From an uncultured Pelagibacteraceae bacterium (GTDB taxonomy: Bacteria; Pseudomonadota; Alphaproteobacteria; Pelagibacterales; Pelagibacteraceae), in the NCBI GenBank assembly GCA_902635845.1, contig CACPPK010000001.1:1-64000 (forward strand): a stretch of 64,000 nucleotides of DNA, given 5' to 3'. The number at the start of each line of letters is the position of its first letter. The first letter of the stretch is position 1. The notes below the pieces were generated by a model. It made no database searches. It was given only the letters and a program-made list of their open reading frames with translations, and was not told the DNA's origin. Shown in pieces: positions 18,141 through 27,165 of the stretch. Made by a program: the position numbers and the translations under genes.

Positions 18141-20066
18141 ATGTTAACCCAATTTATCACAATCTTTATATTTGTAGCTGTAATTGGATGTATACTTTAT
18201 GGAAGAAGATTAATTAGAACTGAAAAAGTTGATGCTGTCTTTGGTAATCCGGAAAGAGCTAAAGGAGGTACGCATTGGGTAATCGTTGGTAGCAGTGCAA
18301 TTCTAATGCTATGGCTTTATTATTCATGGGACATCGCAAAAGGTTTTTATCCAAAATCAGCGAACGAATTATGTCAGGTTGCTAAAATAAATGAGTCACT
18401 ACTTGGTTTAAAATACCAATTCCCTATTGAAGAAAGAGAATTTAAAAGCACATCCATTATTAAAATTGAAAATAAAAATCTTATAAAAATTGCAAATGAA
18501 ATAAATGCATCTCCTGATCTAAATGATCAACAAAAAACAATCCTTGTAAGTTACATTGATAGAACTTCTAAATTAATTCCATTTTTAACAAGTGAAGAGC
18601 TAATGGAAATGGATACCAAAATTAAACTTAAGGAAATAACAGAAGAAATAAAACTTCTAAGTTCCAATTTCCAAAAGAAAGATTACCCATTTGAGACAGA
18701 TATACAAAAAACTGAGAGACAGAAACTTATTGATGAACAAGGTGGCTGGGGAATTACAACTATAGACTCTGGAACTGGTACAATTGAAAATACCATTGAA
18801 ATACCTACTGCACCTCAAACCAATAAAGGTTTAAAATTTCATGCAGCTGCAGCAGAACTAAAAAAAATTGACGACAAATTTTTTAAATTAAAAAACCACA
18901 ACCCACAGTTCAAAAGCGCAATCAAACAACTTAAAGATGATATTAAAGCTTACAGAAAAGGATTAGATGATAGTGAAGAAATGGCATCTGACTATGCAAA
19001 AAATATTGTTAAAATTGCAAGAAGAATAGAGTTTGCAAGCATCTATCCTCCTAATGCATTAAATGAAATGCAAGCAGCAATAATAGAGTTTGACGAATTA
19101 CAAAATAAAGAGCAAGGTGGATTAAGATTAATTGATATTCTTTTATTTCCAGCAGGAACAATTGTAGCAAGTGGACCAACATGTTCTGAACAAGGTTCAG
19201 GTAGATGGTTACCCAAACCATCAGATACATTTAATAAGTTTGTATTGATGTCTAAACCAAGTGTTGGATACAAAAATATTCCTCTTTTATGGATTGAGAT
19301 GGTTGATGTAAGTAAAATGATCGGATTTATTTTACCTGATTGGATAGCAGATATGTTGCCTGGTGAATATCCGGTACATTCAAAAGATGGAATTGTAAAA
19401 GAAAACTTTAAAAGCAATGTTTTAAAAGTTGTTACGGGTGACTTTAAATTATTTAAAGTGCCTGTTCCATATGGACATATATGGGACTCATTCTTAAGGG
19501 TATTTTTAGGTTTAGTTTTTGGAATTCTTATTGGGGTGCCATTAGGATTGTTTATGGGTCTAAATCGATTTGCTAAAGGTTTCTTTGATCCTTTAATCGA
19601 ATTATACAGACCTGTTCCACCATTAGCTTGGGCGCCATTGATTATTTCAGTTCTTGGAATAGATAATACGGGTAAAATATTTTTACTATTTATGGTCTCT
19701 CTTTCAATTATGATTATTTCTGCAAGAGCTGGTGCATCAGGAACACAGCTTTCAAAAATACATGCTGCACATTCATTAGGAGCTACTAAAAAACAAATTT
19801 TAAGATATGTGATTTTCCCTAATTCACTTCCTGAAATTCTTACAGGAATTAGAGTTGCTGTTGGTATGTGCTGGGGAACACTTGTTGCTGCAGAGTTTCT
19901 AGCAGGTACAACTGGTATTGGTTTTGTTGAAAATGTTGCAAAAAAATACTTTCAATATGAAGTTATTTGGATAACAATTTTCATAATGGGTCTGCTGGGT
20001 CTTTTATTTGATATATCTTTAAGAAAAATAATAGATAAGACTATTCCTTGGAGAGGCAAAGGTTAG
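18141..20066 (+). CDS. ABC transporter permease (TauC/SsuC family) with an unusually long N-terminal region
   Basis: C-terminal ~200 aa is a permease (RPVPPLAWAPLIISVLGI; EFLAGTTGIGF); 641 aa in total. Confidence 0.88.
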   Translation: MLTQFITIFIFVAVIGCILYGRRLIRTEKVDAVFGNPERAKGGTHWVIVGSSAILMLWLYYSWDIAKGFYPKSANELCQVAKINESLLGLKYQFPIEEREFKSTSIIKIENKNLIKIANEINASPDLNDQQKTILVSYIDRTSKLIPFLTSEELMEMDTKIKLKEITEEIKLLSSNFQKKDYPFETDIQKTERQKLIDEQGGWGITTIDSGTGTIENTIEIPTAPQTNKGLKFHAAAAELKKIDDKFFKLKNHNPQFKSAIKQLKDDIKAYRKGLDDSEEMASDYAKNIVKIARRIEFASIYPPNALNEMQAAIIEFDELQNKEQGGLRLIDILLFPAGTIVASGPTCSEQGSGRWLPKPSDTFNKFVLMSKPSVGYKNIPLLWIEMVDVSKMIGFILPDWIADMLPGEYPVHSKDGIVKENFKSNVLKVVTGDFKLFKVPVPYGHIWDSFLRVFLGLVFGILIGVPLGLFMGLNRFAKGFFDPLIELYRPVPPLAWAPLIISVLGIDNTGKIFLLFMVSLSIMIISARAGASGTQLSKIHAAHSLGATKKQILRYVIFPNSLPEILTGIRVAVGMCWGTLVAAEFLAGTTGIGFVENVAKKYFQYEVIWITIFIMGLLGLLFDISLRKIIDKTIPWRGKG

Positions 20067-20085
20067 GTAAACACTTTTTTATTAA

Positions 20086-20595
20086 TTAGACCTTTTTTAT
20101 AAAACCAATAGCGGCACCAATGGTAGTCAAAAATCCAGCTAAAGGGAGGATAGCTACTGCATATTTTTTGGGCATATAATTCGGTTTGAATTCAATACCT
20201 TGCATACTAATTTCAAGATACCACATTTCCCAATACTTACCCCGCATACCTTCTACAAGTTCAATTCCATAAATAATTAAGACTACACCAATTATCATAA
20301 TCATAATTTTCCAAAACTGGCGTATGTATAACGAAACTCTTTCTGGTAACTTTTCATAAATTAAATTTAAAGCTACATGTTCATTATCTCTTGCTGTTAA
20401 GGAAAGTGCTATAAACATCAACCAAATATTACTTAATACTGTTAGTAAATCTCCCCAAACAGGAGGGTTATTAAAAACATATCGCATTGTAACATTGTAA
20501 AGAGTAAAACCAACCATAGCAGCCAACAAGAGTGAGCACATAGCTTCCAACGTACGATGAATAAAACGATCAATACTGTTTAAAAATTTTATCAT
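20086..20595 (-). CDS. TRAP transporter small permease (DctQ)
   Basis: Four hydrophobic segments; NPPVWGDLLTVLSNIWLMFIALSLTARDNEHVAL. Confidence 0.85.
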   Translation of the reverse strand: MIKFLNSIDRFIHRTLEAMCSLLLAAMVGFTLYNVTMRYVFNNPPVWGDLLTVLSNIWLMFIALSLTARDNEHVALNLIYEKLPERVSLYIRQFWKIMIMIIGVVLIIYGIELVEGMRGKYWEMWYLEISMQGIEFKPNYMPKKYAVAILPLAGFLTTIGAAIGFIKKV

Positions 20596-21878
20596 TAATT
20601 ACTCAATAAATTTGGAAGAAACATTGTTAGTTCTGGTACAATAAGAATAAAAAACAAAAGTAAAAACAATCCAATCAAATAAGGAATTAATGCAATAGCA
20701 ACCTTTTCAAGACGTACTTGCGCTATTGTTGCAGAGGTAAAGTAGGCAACACCAACAGGTGGCGTTACTGATCCTATTAAGAAACCAACTATCACAACCA
20801 TAGCTGCTTGTACCTCAGGAAAGCCTGCTTGAGACATAACATTGACTAATACCGGGCCAACGATAATAATGTTAACAGCTGAGTCCATTACTGTTCCAAG
20901 AAGAAAGATGAATAATATCAAAGCTAAAATAAATAATATAGGTGAATCCGATAAGCCTAAAAGCCAGGTTTCAAGATCACCGATTGCACCAAGAGAAGTA
21001 AGCAACCAACTGAAAGGTCCTGAAGCAGCTATGATAATAAAAACCATTGCTGAATTACGGAATGCTCGTCGAAAAGCTCCTGTACAATCTTTCCATTTGA
21101 TAGTTCGATAAACAAATACACCTGTAAACAATGCAACCAAAGCTGTGATTGCTCCTGCTTCAACAACAGATGCGACACCTCCCATTACTGAACCCACTAA
21201 AACTAAAGGTATTAAAAGAGCAAATGAAGAACGATATAATTCTTTACCAGCTCGACGTACTGAGAATGGTTCATCACTACGCTCAAAGTTATATTTAACT
21301 GCAAAGTAATGATTGATTACCATTATCACAACACCAATCAAAATCCCTGGTATGATTCCAGCTGCAAATAATGCTGCAATCGAAATCTCAGTTGCATTAG
21401 CAAGTACAATCATCATGATACTAGGTGGAATAATCCCTCCTATTGTGGAACTTACACCTGTTACTGCAGCTGAAAATGCTGCTGGATAACCTGCTTTCTT
21501 CATTGCTGGTAATACTAATGCACCAACTGTAGCTGTGTCTGCTACGACAGATCCATTCATACCCGCAAAAAACATACTTACCAAAACATTAACTTGAGCT
21601 AATCCTCCTCGTATACGCCCGATCAACGCCCTACTCAAAGCAACTAAACGATCTGTAATTGTTGCACTTGTCATTAACTCACCTGTCAACATAAAGAATG
21701 CAATTGCAGTTAATGGAACTGAGTCAATAGCGGTAAACATTTGACTAGGGATTAAAACAAGAGGCACAGCATCTGTGAGAAGAATATAAACAAATGGAAT
21801 CAGTATTAATATAAAACCAATTGGAGCTCCTAATAAAATTAGAAAAAGGAGTACTACAAGTAAAATAATACTTTCCAT
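20595..21878 (-). CDS. TRAP transporter large permease (DctM)
   Basis: FFAGMNGSVVADTATVGALVLPAMKKAGYP; GGIIPPSIMMIVLA. Confidence 0.93.
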   Translation of the reverse strand: MESIILLVVLLFLILLGAPIGFILILIPFVYILLTDAVPLVLIPSQMFTAIDSVPLTAIAFFMLTGELMTSATITDRLVALSRALIGRIRGGLAQVNVLVSMFFAGMNGSVVADTATVGALVLPAMKKAGYPAAFSAAVTGVSSTIGGIIPPSIMMIVLANATEISIAALFAAGIIPGILIGVVIMVINHYFAVKYNFERSDEPFSVRRAGKELYRSSFALLIPLVLVGSVMGGVASVVEAGAITALVALFTGVFVYRTIKWKDCTGAFRRAFRNSAMVFIIIAASGPFSWLLTSLGAIGDLETWLLGLSDSPILFILALILFIFLLGTVMDSAVNIIIVGPVLVNVMSQAGFPEVQAAMVVIVGFLIGSVTPPVGVAYFTSATIAQVRLEKVAIALIPYLIGLFLLLFFILIVPELTMFLPNLLSN

Positions 21879-21907
21879 GAATACTTATAAATTATGATTT
21901 TTTTTAG

Positions 21908-21947
21908 GTAAAGACCATCTAATTCTAAATAATTAAATGGTCTTTAC
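21908..21947 (-). other. Intercistronic stem-loop between TRAP SBP and DctM genes
   Basis: GTAAAGACCAT ... ATGGTCTTTAC, perfect 11-bp stem, 18-nt loop, no T-run on the minus strand. Confidence 0.65.
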
Positions 21948-21966
21948 ACAATTTTTATTGAACAAA

Positions 21967-23007
21967 TTATAGAGCGCCAGCTGCTTCTAACTGAGCTACA
22001 AATCCATCCATACCTTGTTCTAGAAGTACTCTTTTAGCTACTTCTGGTTCAAAAGTACCCTTAGCGTCTAACCAAGCACCGATTGCACCTGCTCTCCACT
22101 TAGTCATTTCCGCTTCTGTTGGTACATACCACTCTTTAGCAGATGCTTTAATTGCATCTTCACCATTTTTAATCCAAGCGTTATCCAACTCGTTTACTTT
22201 TTCTCCATAAGCATCAGCTGCTTCGTGTAACCATTTTCTTTGTTGGTCAGACAATGCATTGTACTGTTTAGCATCCATCGCTAAAATATTTCCAGACCAC
22301 ATTCCTCCGATCTCAGTGAAATATTTTGCAACTTCATGAAGTTTTGCTACATGCTGCCATGGAGTAGCAACATATTGACCTTCAACTACACCTGATTGAA
22401 GACCTTGATACAATTGACTCCAGTCATAAGGTGTTGGTGTTGCACCCCAATTTTTAACTAGCATGAACTCAACTGGACTTTTAGTAGTTCTCCATTTAAG
22501 TCCTTTCATATCATCTGGTTCATGAACAGGTTTAGTTGCATTTCCAAGCTGTCTAAAACCTCCACTTGAATATACAGAAAGACAAATGTGACCAGCATTC
22601 TCAAGAGCTAGTTTACACTGTCTTTCAGCTAACCATTCATCTGATATTCTTTTAGCATCCTCTAGTGATTTGAAAATAAAAGGCAAATCGAAAATTGCTA
22701 ATTCTGGACCAAAGTTACCGTAGTTTGCAGTAGAACTAGTCCACAAAGCTATAAGTCCTTGGTTAGCTTGTTCTCCACATTTTTGCTCTGCGCATAAGCT
22801 TCTTTGATAATGAGGTTCAATTTTCATTTTACCTCCAGATGCTTTCTCCATAGCCGGTATAAGCGCCTGATCTATTGCATCACCAATTGGCATACCTAAT
22901 CTACCAGTAGTTCCAAGCTTAAGAGTAATCTCTGCATAAGCAGCTTGTGCGAAGAAAATAATTGCAATCACTTTAATAAGTGTCTTGCTTATTGTTTTAA
23001 TAAACAT
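21967..23007 (-). CDS. TRAP transporter substrate-binding protein (DctP family)
   Basis: Signal peptide; MKGLKWRTTKSPVEFMLVKNWGATPTPYDWSQLYQGLQSGVVEGQ. Confidence 0.92.
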   Translation of the reverse strand: MFIKTISKTLIKVIAIIFFAQAAYAEITLKLGTTGRLGMPIGDAIDQALIPAMEKASGGKMKIEPHYQRSLCAEQKCGEQANQGLIALWTSSTANYGNFGPELAIFDLPFIFKSLEDAKRISDEWLAERQCKLALENAGHICLSVYSSGGFRQLGNATKPVHEPDDMKGLKWRTTKSPVEFMLVKNWGATPTPYDWSQLYQGLQSGVVEGQYVATPWQHVAKLHEVAKYFTEIGGMWSGNILAMDAKQYNALSDQQRKWLHEAADAYGEKVNELDNAWIKNGEDAIKASAKEWYVPTEAEMTKWRAGAIGAWLDAKGTFEPEVAKRVLLEQGMDGFVAQLEAAGAL

Positions 23008-23212
23008 TTAATTTCTCTCCTCTAGTTAGTTAAATTATCTATTTAAAAATATTAAAGCCTAGTTAAGTTTTTCTCCGAAGTACATACAAAAAAGAACTGA
23101 TACAATTTAAAGTTGTATACATAATGTCTTAGGTAATCTATTTATTTTAGTCTTAAGGTGTCTTAGACTAAATTTAAGAAATAAAATAAATACAATTTAT
23201 AGGAAAAATTTT

Positions 23213-24700
23213 ATGAGTTCAGGTAACAAATATAAATTAATAGCCAGTAAACTTAAATTTGAAGGAAGAGCATTTATTAATGGCAAATATGTAAATGCTA
23301 TTGATGGTAAAAAATTTGAAACAATAAATCCCGCAACTGGTAAAAAACTTTGCGCTGTTGCAAAATGTAATCACAAAGATGTTAACTTAGCAGTTAAAGT
23401 TTCAAGAAAAGCTTTTAATAGTGGAGTTTGGTCTAAAAGCTCACCTGAACATAGAAAAGAAGTTTTATTAAAATTTGCTGAATTGCTTAGAAAACATGGT
23501 GATGAAAATTCAGTTTTAGAAAGTGTTGATACAGGTAAACTTATCACGGATTGTATTAATGAAGTTGCAAATGATGCACCAATGCACTTTCAGTGGTATG
23601 GAGAATTAATTGATAAAGTATTTGGGAAAGTTGGTCCAACAGAACCTTCCATTACTAGTTTAATTGTTAAAGAACCAATTGGAGTTGTTGCTGGAATTGT
23701 TCCTTGGAACTTTCCTTTAATGATGGCGGTATGGAAAATGGCACCAGCTCTTGCAGCAGGCTGTTCGGTAATAATTAAACCAGCAGAGGACACACCTCTT
23801 ACTGCAATAAGAGTTGCTCAAATTGGAAAAGAAGCTGGAATACCAGATGGAGTTTTAAATGTACTTCCAGGTTATGGTGATGTTGGTGAAGCTTTAGGTC
23901 GACACAAAGATGTAGATGCAGTTTCGTTTACAGGTTCAACTGAAGTAGGTGGTTATTTTTTAAAATACGCAAGTGAAAGTAATTTAAAACCTGTTGCATT
24001 AGAGATGGGAGGAAAAAGTCCATTTATAGTTTTAGAGGATGCTAAAATCACTGAAGATTTGATTGATAATGCTATGAATTCTGCATTTTGGAACGGTGGA
24101 CAGAACTGTTCAGCAAATATGAGACAGATAGTTCATAAAAAAGTAAAAGATGAATTTTTACATAAAATTTTTAAAAAAGTTAAAAAATTAAAAGTGGGAG
24201 ATCCATTAGATCTAAAATCAAATATGGGATCTATGATTTCAAAAGGACATTTACAAACTGTTGATGGATATATCCAAAAAGGAATCGATGAAGGGGCAAA
24301 ACTTTTATCTGGAGGAGTTTCAGATAATAAGCAAAAAGGTTTTTATGCAAAACCAACTTTATTTGATGGATTAAAAGAAAATATGACCATCGCTCAGGAA
24401 GAAATATTTGGACCAGTACTTGGTGTTTTAACGGTTAAAAATGATGAAGAAGCTTTAAAAATTGCTAGTAATTCTAAATATGGATTACATGCAAGTGTAT
24501 TTACTCAAGATATAAATAGAGCATTCCATTTAGCTAAAAGTTTACCTTGTGGAACTGTGTCAGTGAATACTTTTTCTGAAGGAGACATCAAAACTCCTTT
24601 TGGTGGATATAAACAATCTGGTTCACTAAGTAGAGATCAAGGTACCGAAGCTTTAAATTCATTTCTTCAAACAAAAACAATCTGGATAAGTCATAATTAA
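23213..24700 (+). CDS. NAD(P)-dependent aldehyde dehydrogenase
   Basis: GIVPWNFPLMMAVWKMAPALAAG; LEMGGKSPFIV; GQNCSANMR active-site Cys; EEIFGPVLGV. Confidence 0.93.
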   Translation: MSSGNKYKLIASKLKFEGRAFINGKYVNAIDGKKFETINPATGKKLCAVAKCNHKDVNLAVKVSRKAFNSGVWSKSSPEHRKEVLLKFAELLRKHGDENSVLESVDTGKLITDCINEVANDAPMHFQWYGELIDKVFGKVGPTEPSITSLIVKEPIGVVAGIVPWNFPLMMAVWKMAPALAAGCSVIIKPAEDTPLTAIRVAQIGKEAGIPDGVLNVLPGYGDVGEALGRHKDVDAVSFTGSTEVGGYFLKYASESNLKPVALEMGGKSPFIVLEDAKITEDLIDNAMNSAFWNGGQNCSANMRQIVHKKVKDEFLHKIFKKVKKLKVGDPLDLKSNMGSMISKGHLQTVDGYIQKGIDEGAKLLSGGVSDNKQKGFYAKPTLFDGLKENMTIAQEEIFGPVLGVLTVKNDEEALKIASNSKYGLHASVFTQDINRAFHLAKSLPCGTVSVNTFSEGDIKTPFGGYKQSGSLSRDQGTEALNSFLQTKTIWISHN

Positions 24701-24703
24701 TTG

Positions 24704-25858
24704 ATGATCAAACCTTACAAGATAAGTGTACCTAAAAGTACACTTAATAATATATATAAAAAAGTAAAATCCTATCCATGGAAGATGATGCAAAATGTAA
24801 ATGGATGGGAATATGGAACTAATTATAATTTTCTAAAAAAAATATCTAAATATTGGGCTTCAAAATATAATTGGAGGAAGTTTGAGAATAAAATTAATTC
24901 TTTTAAAAACTATAAGACTAATGTTGATGGCATAAATTTACACTTTATAAGAGAAAAAAGTAAAAATCCTAAATCAAGACCGCTATTACTTTTACATGGA
25001 TGGCCAGGAAGTGTAATTGAATTTTTTGATATCATTCCAAGGCTCGCTCATCCTGAAAATTATGGGGGTAAAATTGAAGATGGGTTTGATGTCATTGTGC
25101 CCTCTTTACCAGGATTTGGATTTTCAACACCTATTAAAAAAGCTTTAGGTCCAAGAAGGATTGGAAAAATTTTAAATAAATTTATGGTCAAAAATTTAGG
25201 TCATAAAAATTATATTGTACAAGGTGGGGATTGGGGAGCTACTATTGCTGCATGGATTGGTCTTGATAGTGCAAAAAATTGTAAAGGAATTCATATTAAT
25301 TGCTTACCAATCAGGCATCCAAAAGGGCCAAAAAATAATAAAGAAAAAAAATGGGAAAAAAAATTCAATTTTGATCAAATAATGCAGGAAGGATATAGAA
25401 CTCAACAAGCTACAAAACCTCAAACCTTATCTTATTCAATGATAGACAGTCCAGTAGGAACTGCAGCATGGATTTTAGAAAAATTTCACGGTTGGTCTGA
25501 CCTAAACAGGGGTGATATAGAAAAAACATTTTCAAAAGATGAATTAATATCAAATATAATGATCTACATAATTACTAATAGTTTCAATACTGCTGCTTGG
25601 ATATATTTTGGGAGAAGAAAGGAAGGTGGTCGATCTTTCCCCAAAAATTTCAAAAAAATAAAAGTCCCTACTGCAATTGCGGAATTTCCAAAAGAAATGC
25701 TTGAATGGCCTCCTAAATCATACGTTAACAGAATTTTTAACATAAAAAGATGGAAAAAATTTTCTAGAGGTGGTCATTTTGCGGCTTTAGAGGTTCCAAA
25801 TTTATTAATAAATGATATTAAGATTTTTTTTAATAAAGACATAAAAATATTCAAATAA
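24704..25858 (+). CDS. Epoxide hydrolase family (EHN domain) alpha/beta hydrolase
   Basis: LLLLHGWPGSVIEFFDIIPRLAHP; GGDWGATIAAWIG nucleophile region. Confidence 0.88.
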   Translation: MIKPYKISVPKSTLNNIYKKVKSYPWKMMQNVNGWEYGTNYNFLKKISKYWASKYNWRKFENKINSFKNYKTNVDGINLHFIREKSKNPKSRPLLLLHGWPGSVIEFFDIIPRLAHPENYGGKIEDGFDVIVPSLPGFGFSTPIKKALGPRRIGKILNKFMVKNLGHKNYIVQGGDWGATIAAWIGLDSAKNCKGIHINCLPIRHPKGPKNNKEKKWEKKFNFDQIMQEGYRTQQATKPQTLSYSMIDSPVGTAAWILEKFHGWSDLNRGDIEKTFSKDELISNIMIYIITNSFNTAAWIYFGRRKEGGRSFPKNFKKIKVPTAIAEFPKEMLEWPPKSYVNRIFNIKRWKKFSRGGHFAALEVPNLLINDIKIFFNKDIKIFK

Positions 25859-26863
25859 GTGAAAACACCTCTTCTAAAAAAACAAATTGTTAAGATTTTT
25901 CAAAAATATGGTTTAAGTAAAGATCATGCTTTGATTTCTGCCAACGCATTAATCAATGCTGAACTAGTTGGTGCATATGGACATGGTTTATCAAGACTTA
26001 AAATGTACTGTGATCGAATTTCCAAAAAAGTAATTAATCCGAAACCAAAAATTATAATTAAAAAAATTTCTTCTTCTATTTCACACATAGATGCAAAAAA
26101 TAGTATTGGTTTTGTTGCAGCTGATCTAGGTATTAAAACTGCAATTAAACATGCACAAAAAACTGGTATAGGAATGGTAGCAGTTAAAAATAGTGGTCAC
26201 TATGGTTTGTCTGGTTATTACGCAGAACAAGCAGTAAAGAAAAATTTAATTACAATGATCTATACAAATGCTCCACCTGCAGTTGCTCCCCATGGTGCTT
26301 TAAAATCTTTATTTGGAACAAATCCAATTTGTTTTGGATCCCCTACCGGTTCTAAAATTCCTTTTATTTTAGATACATCGATTTCAGTAATTAATAGAGG
26401 CAAAATTAGAGTTGCAGCAAGAAACAATCAATCTATTCCTGCGGGAGTTGCTTTAGATAAATTTGGCAAACCAACTATTAATGCAAAAAAAGCGTTGGCG
26501 GGTGTACAATTACCAATTGCAGGTTTTAGGGGTTCAGGGCTTGCTTGGATGGTAGATATTTTAAGTGGAGTTTTAACTGGAGGAAATCATGCAGGAAGAG
26601 TCAAAGATCCATTTGATGATTTTTCAGGCCCACAAAATATTGGACATTTATTTATAACTTTTAAAGCAAATTTATTTCAGAAAAATTATAACCAACGAAT
26701 TAAAGACAATATTAAAACTATAAAAAAACTTCCAAAGATAAAAGGTATTAAGGAAATAATGTATCCAGGACAAAATAAATATGCCCGGTATAAAAAAAAC
26801 TCAAAAAAAGAAATTTCTATACCGGATATAATAAAGAAAGATTTGGAAACCTTAATAAGTTAA
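25859..26863 (+). CDS. Malate/L-lactate/ureidoglycolate dehydrogenase family (Ldh2) oxidoreductase
   Basis: NSGHYGLSGYYAEQAVKKNLITMIYTNAPPAVAPHGALKSLFGTNPICFGSP; GTG start directly after the preceding stop. Confidence 0.88.
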   Translation: MKTPLLKKQIVKIFQKYGLSKDHALISANALINAELVGAYGHGLSRLKMYCDRISKKVINPKPKIIIKKISSSISHIDAKNSIGFVAADLGIKTAIKHAQKTGIGMVAVKNSGHYGLSGYYAEQAVKKNLITMIYTNAPPAVAPHGALKSLFGTNPICFGSPTGSKIPFILDTSISVINRGKIRVAARNNQSIPAGVALDKFGKPTINAKKALAGVQLPIAGFRGSGLAWMVDILSGVLTGGNHAGRVKDPFDDFSGPQNIGHLFITFKANLFQKNYNQRIKDNIKTIKKLPKIKGIKEIMYPGQNKYARYKKNSKKEISIPDIIKKDLETLIS

Positions 26864-27049
26864 CATCGTTAGAGCACCCAAAGAAACGATAACAGATGAT
26901 AAAATTATTGTTCGTTTAACTTTTTCTTTCTTCTTTTCTTCTAGAAGTCTTTGCTTTAGAACATCCACGTTAACCCTTTTTGGAGTTACGACATATTGAG
27001 AGGGGGTCTCTACAATCTCGGATGTTCTATTTAAGCTTTCTGTACTCAT
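26852..27049 (-). CDS. Small tail-anchored membrane protein, unknown function
   Basis: 65 aa; VNVDVLKQRLLEEKKKEKVKRTIILSSVIVSLGALTMLTY. Confidence 0.6.
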   Translation of the reverse strand: MSTESLNRTSEIVETPSQYVVTPKRVNVDVLKQRLLEEKKKEKVKRTIILSSVIVSLGALTMLTY

Positions 27050-27105
27050 ATTTCGTTTATAAGTTTAATTTTAATCATTATTAGTCTAGTTTTTACATAC
27101 TAGGG

Positions 27106-27153
27106 TTGTCCAAAATGGGTTGACTCTTATTTTACTATTGTTCATATTGGGTT
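27106..27153 (+). promoter_or_regulatory. Pair of imperfect 16-bp direct repeats, candidate operator
   Basis: TTGTCCAAAATGGGTT (27106-27121) and TTGTTCATATTGGGTT (27138-27153): 13/16 identity, start-to-start distance 32 bp. Confidence 0.5.
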
Positions 27154-27165
27154 TTTTTTAAAAAC

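Noticed and set aside
19043-19417. 124-aa minus-strand ORF antisense to the TauC-like gene
   Set aside because: Shadow ORF; no recognisable motif, no operon context.
22990-23213. Possible glycine- or SAM-type riboswitch in long divergent intergenic regions
   Set aside because: No recognisable glycine or SAM aptamer core; the structure seen is better explained as an inverted-repeat operator.
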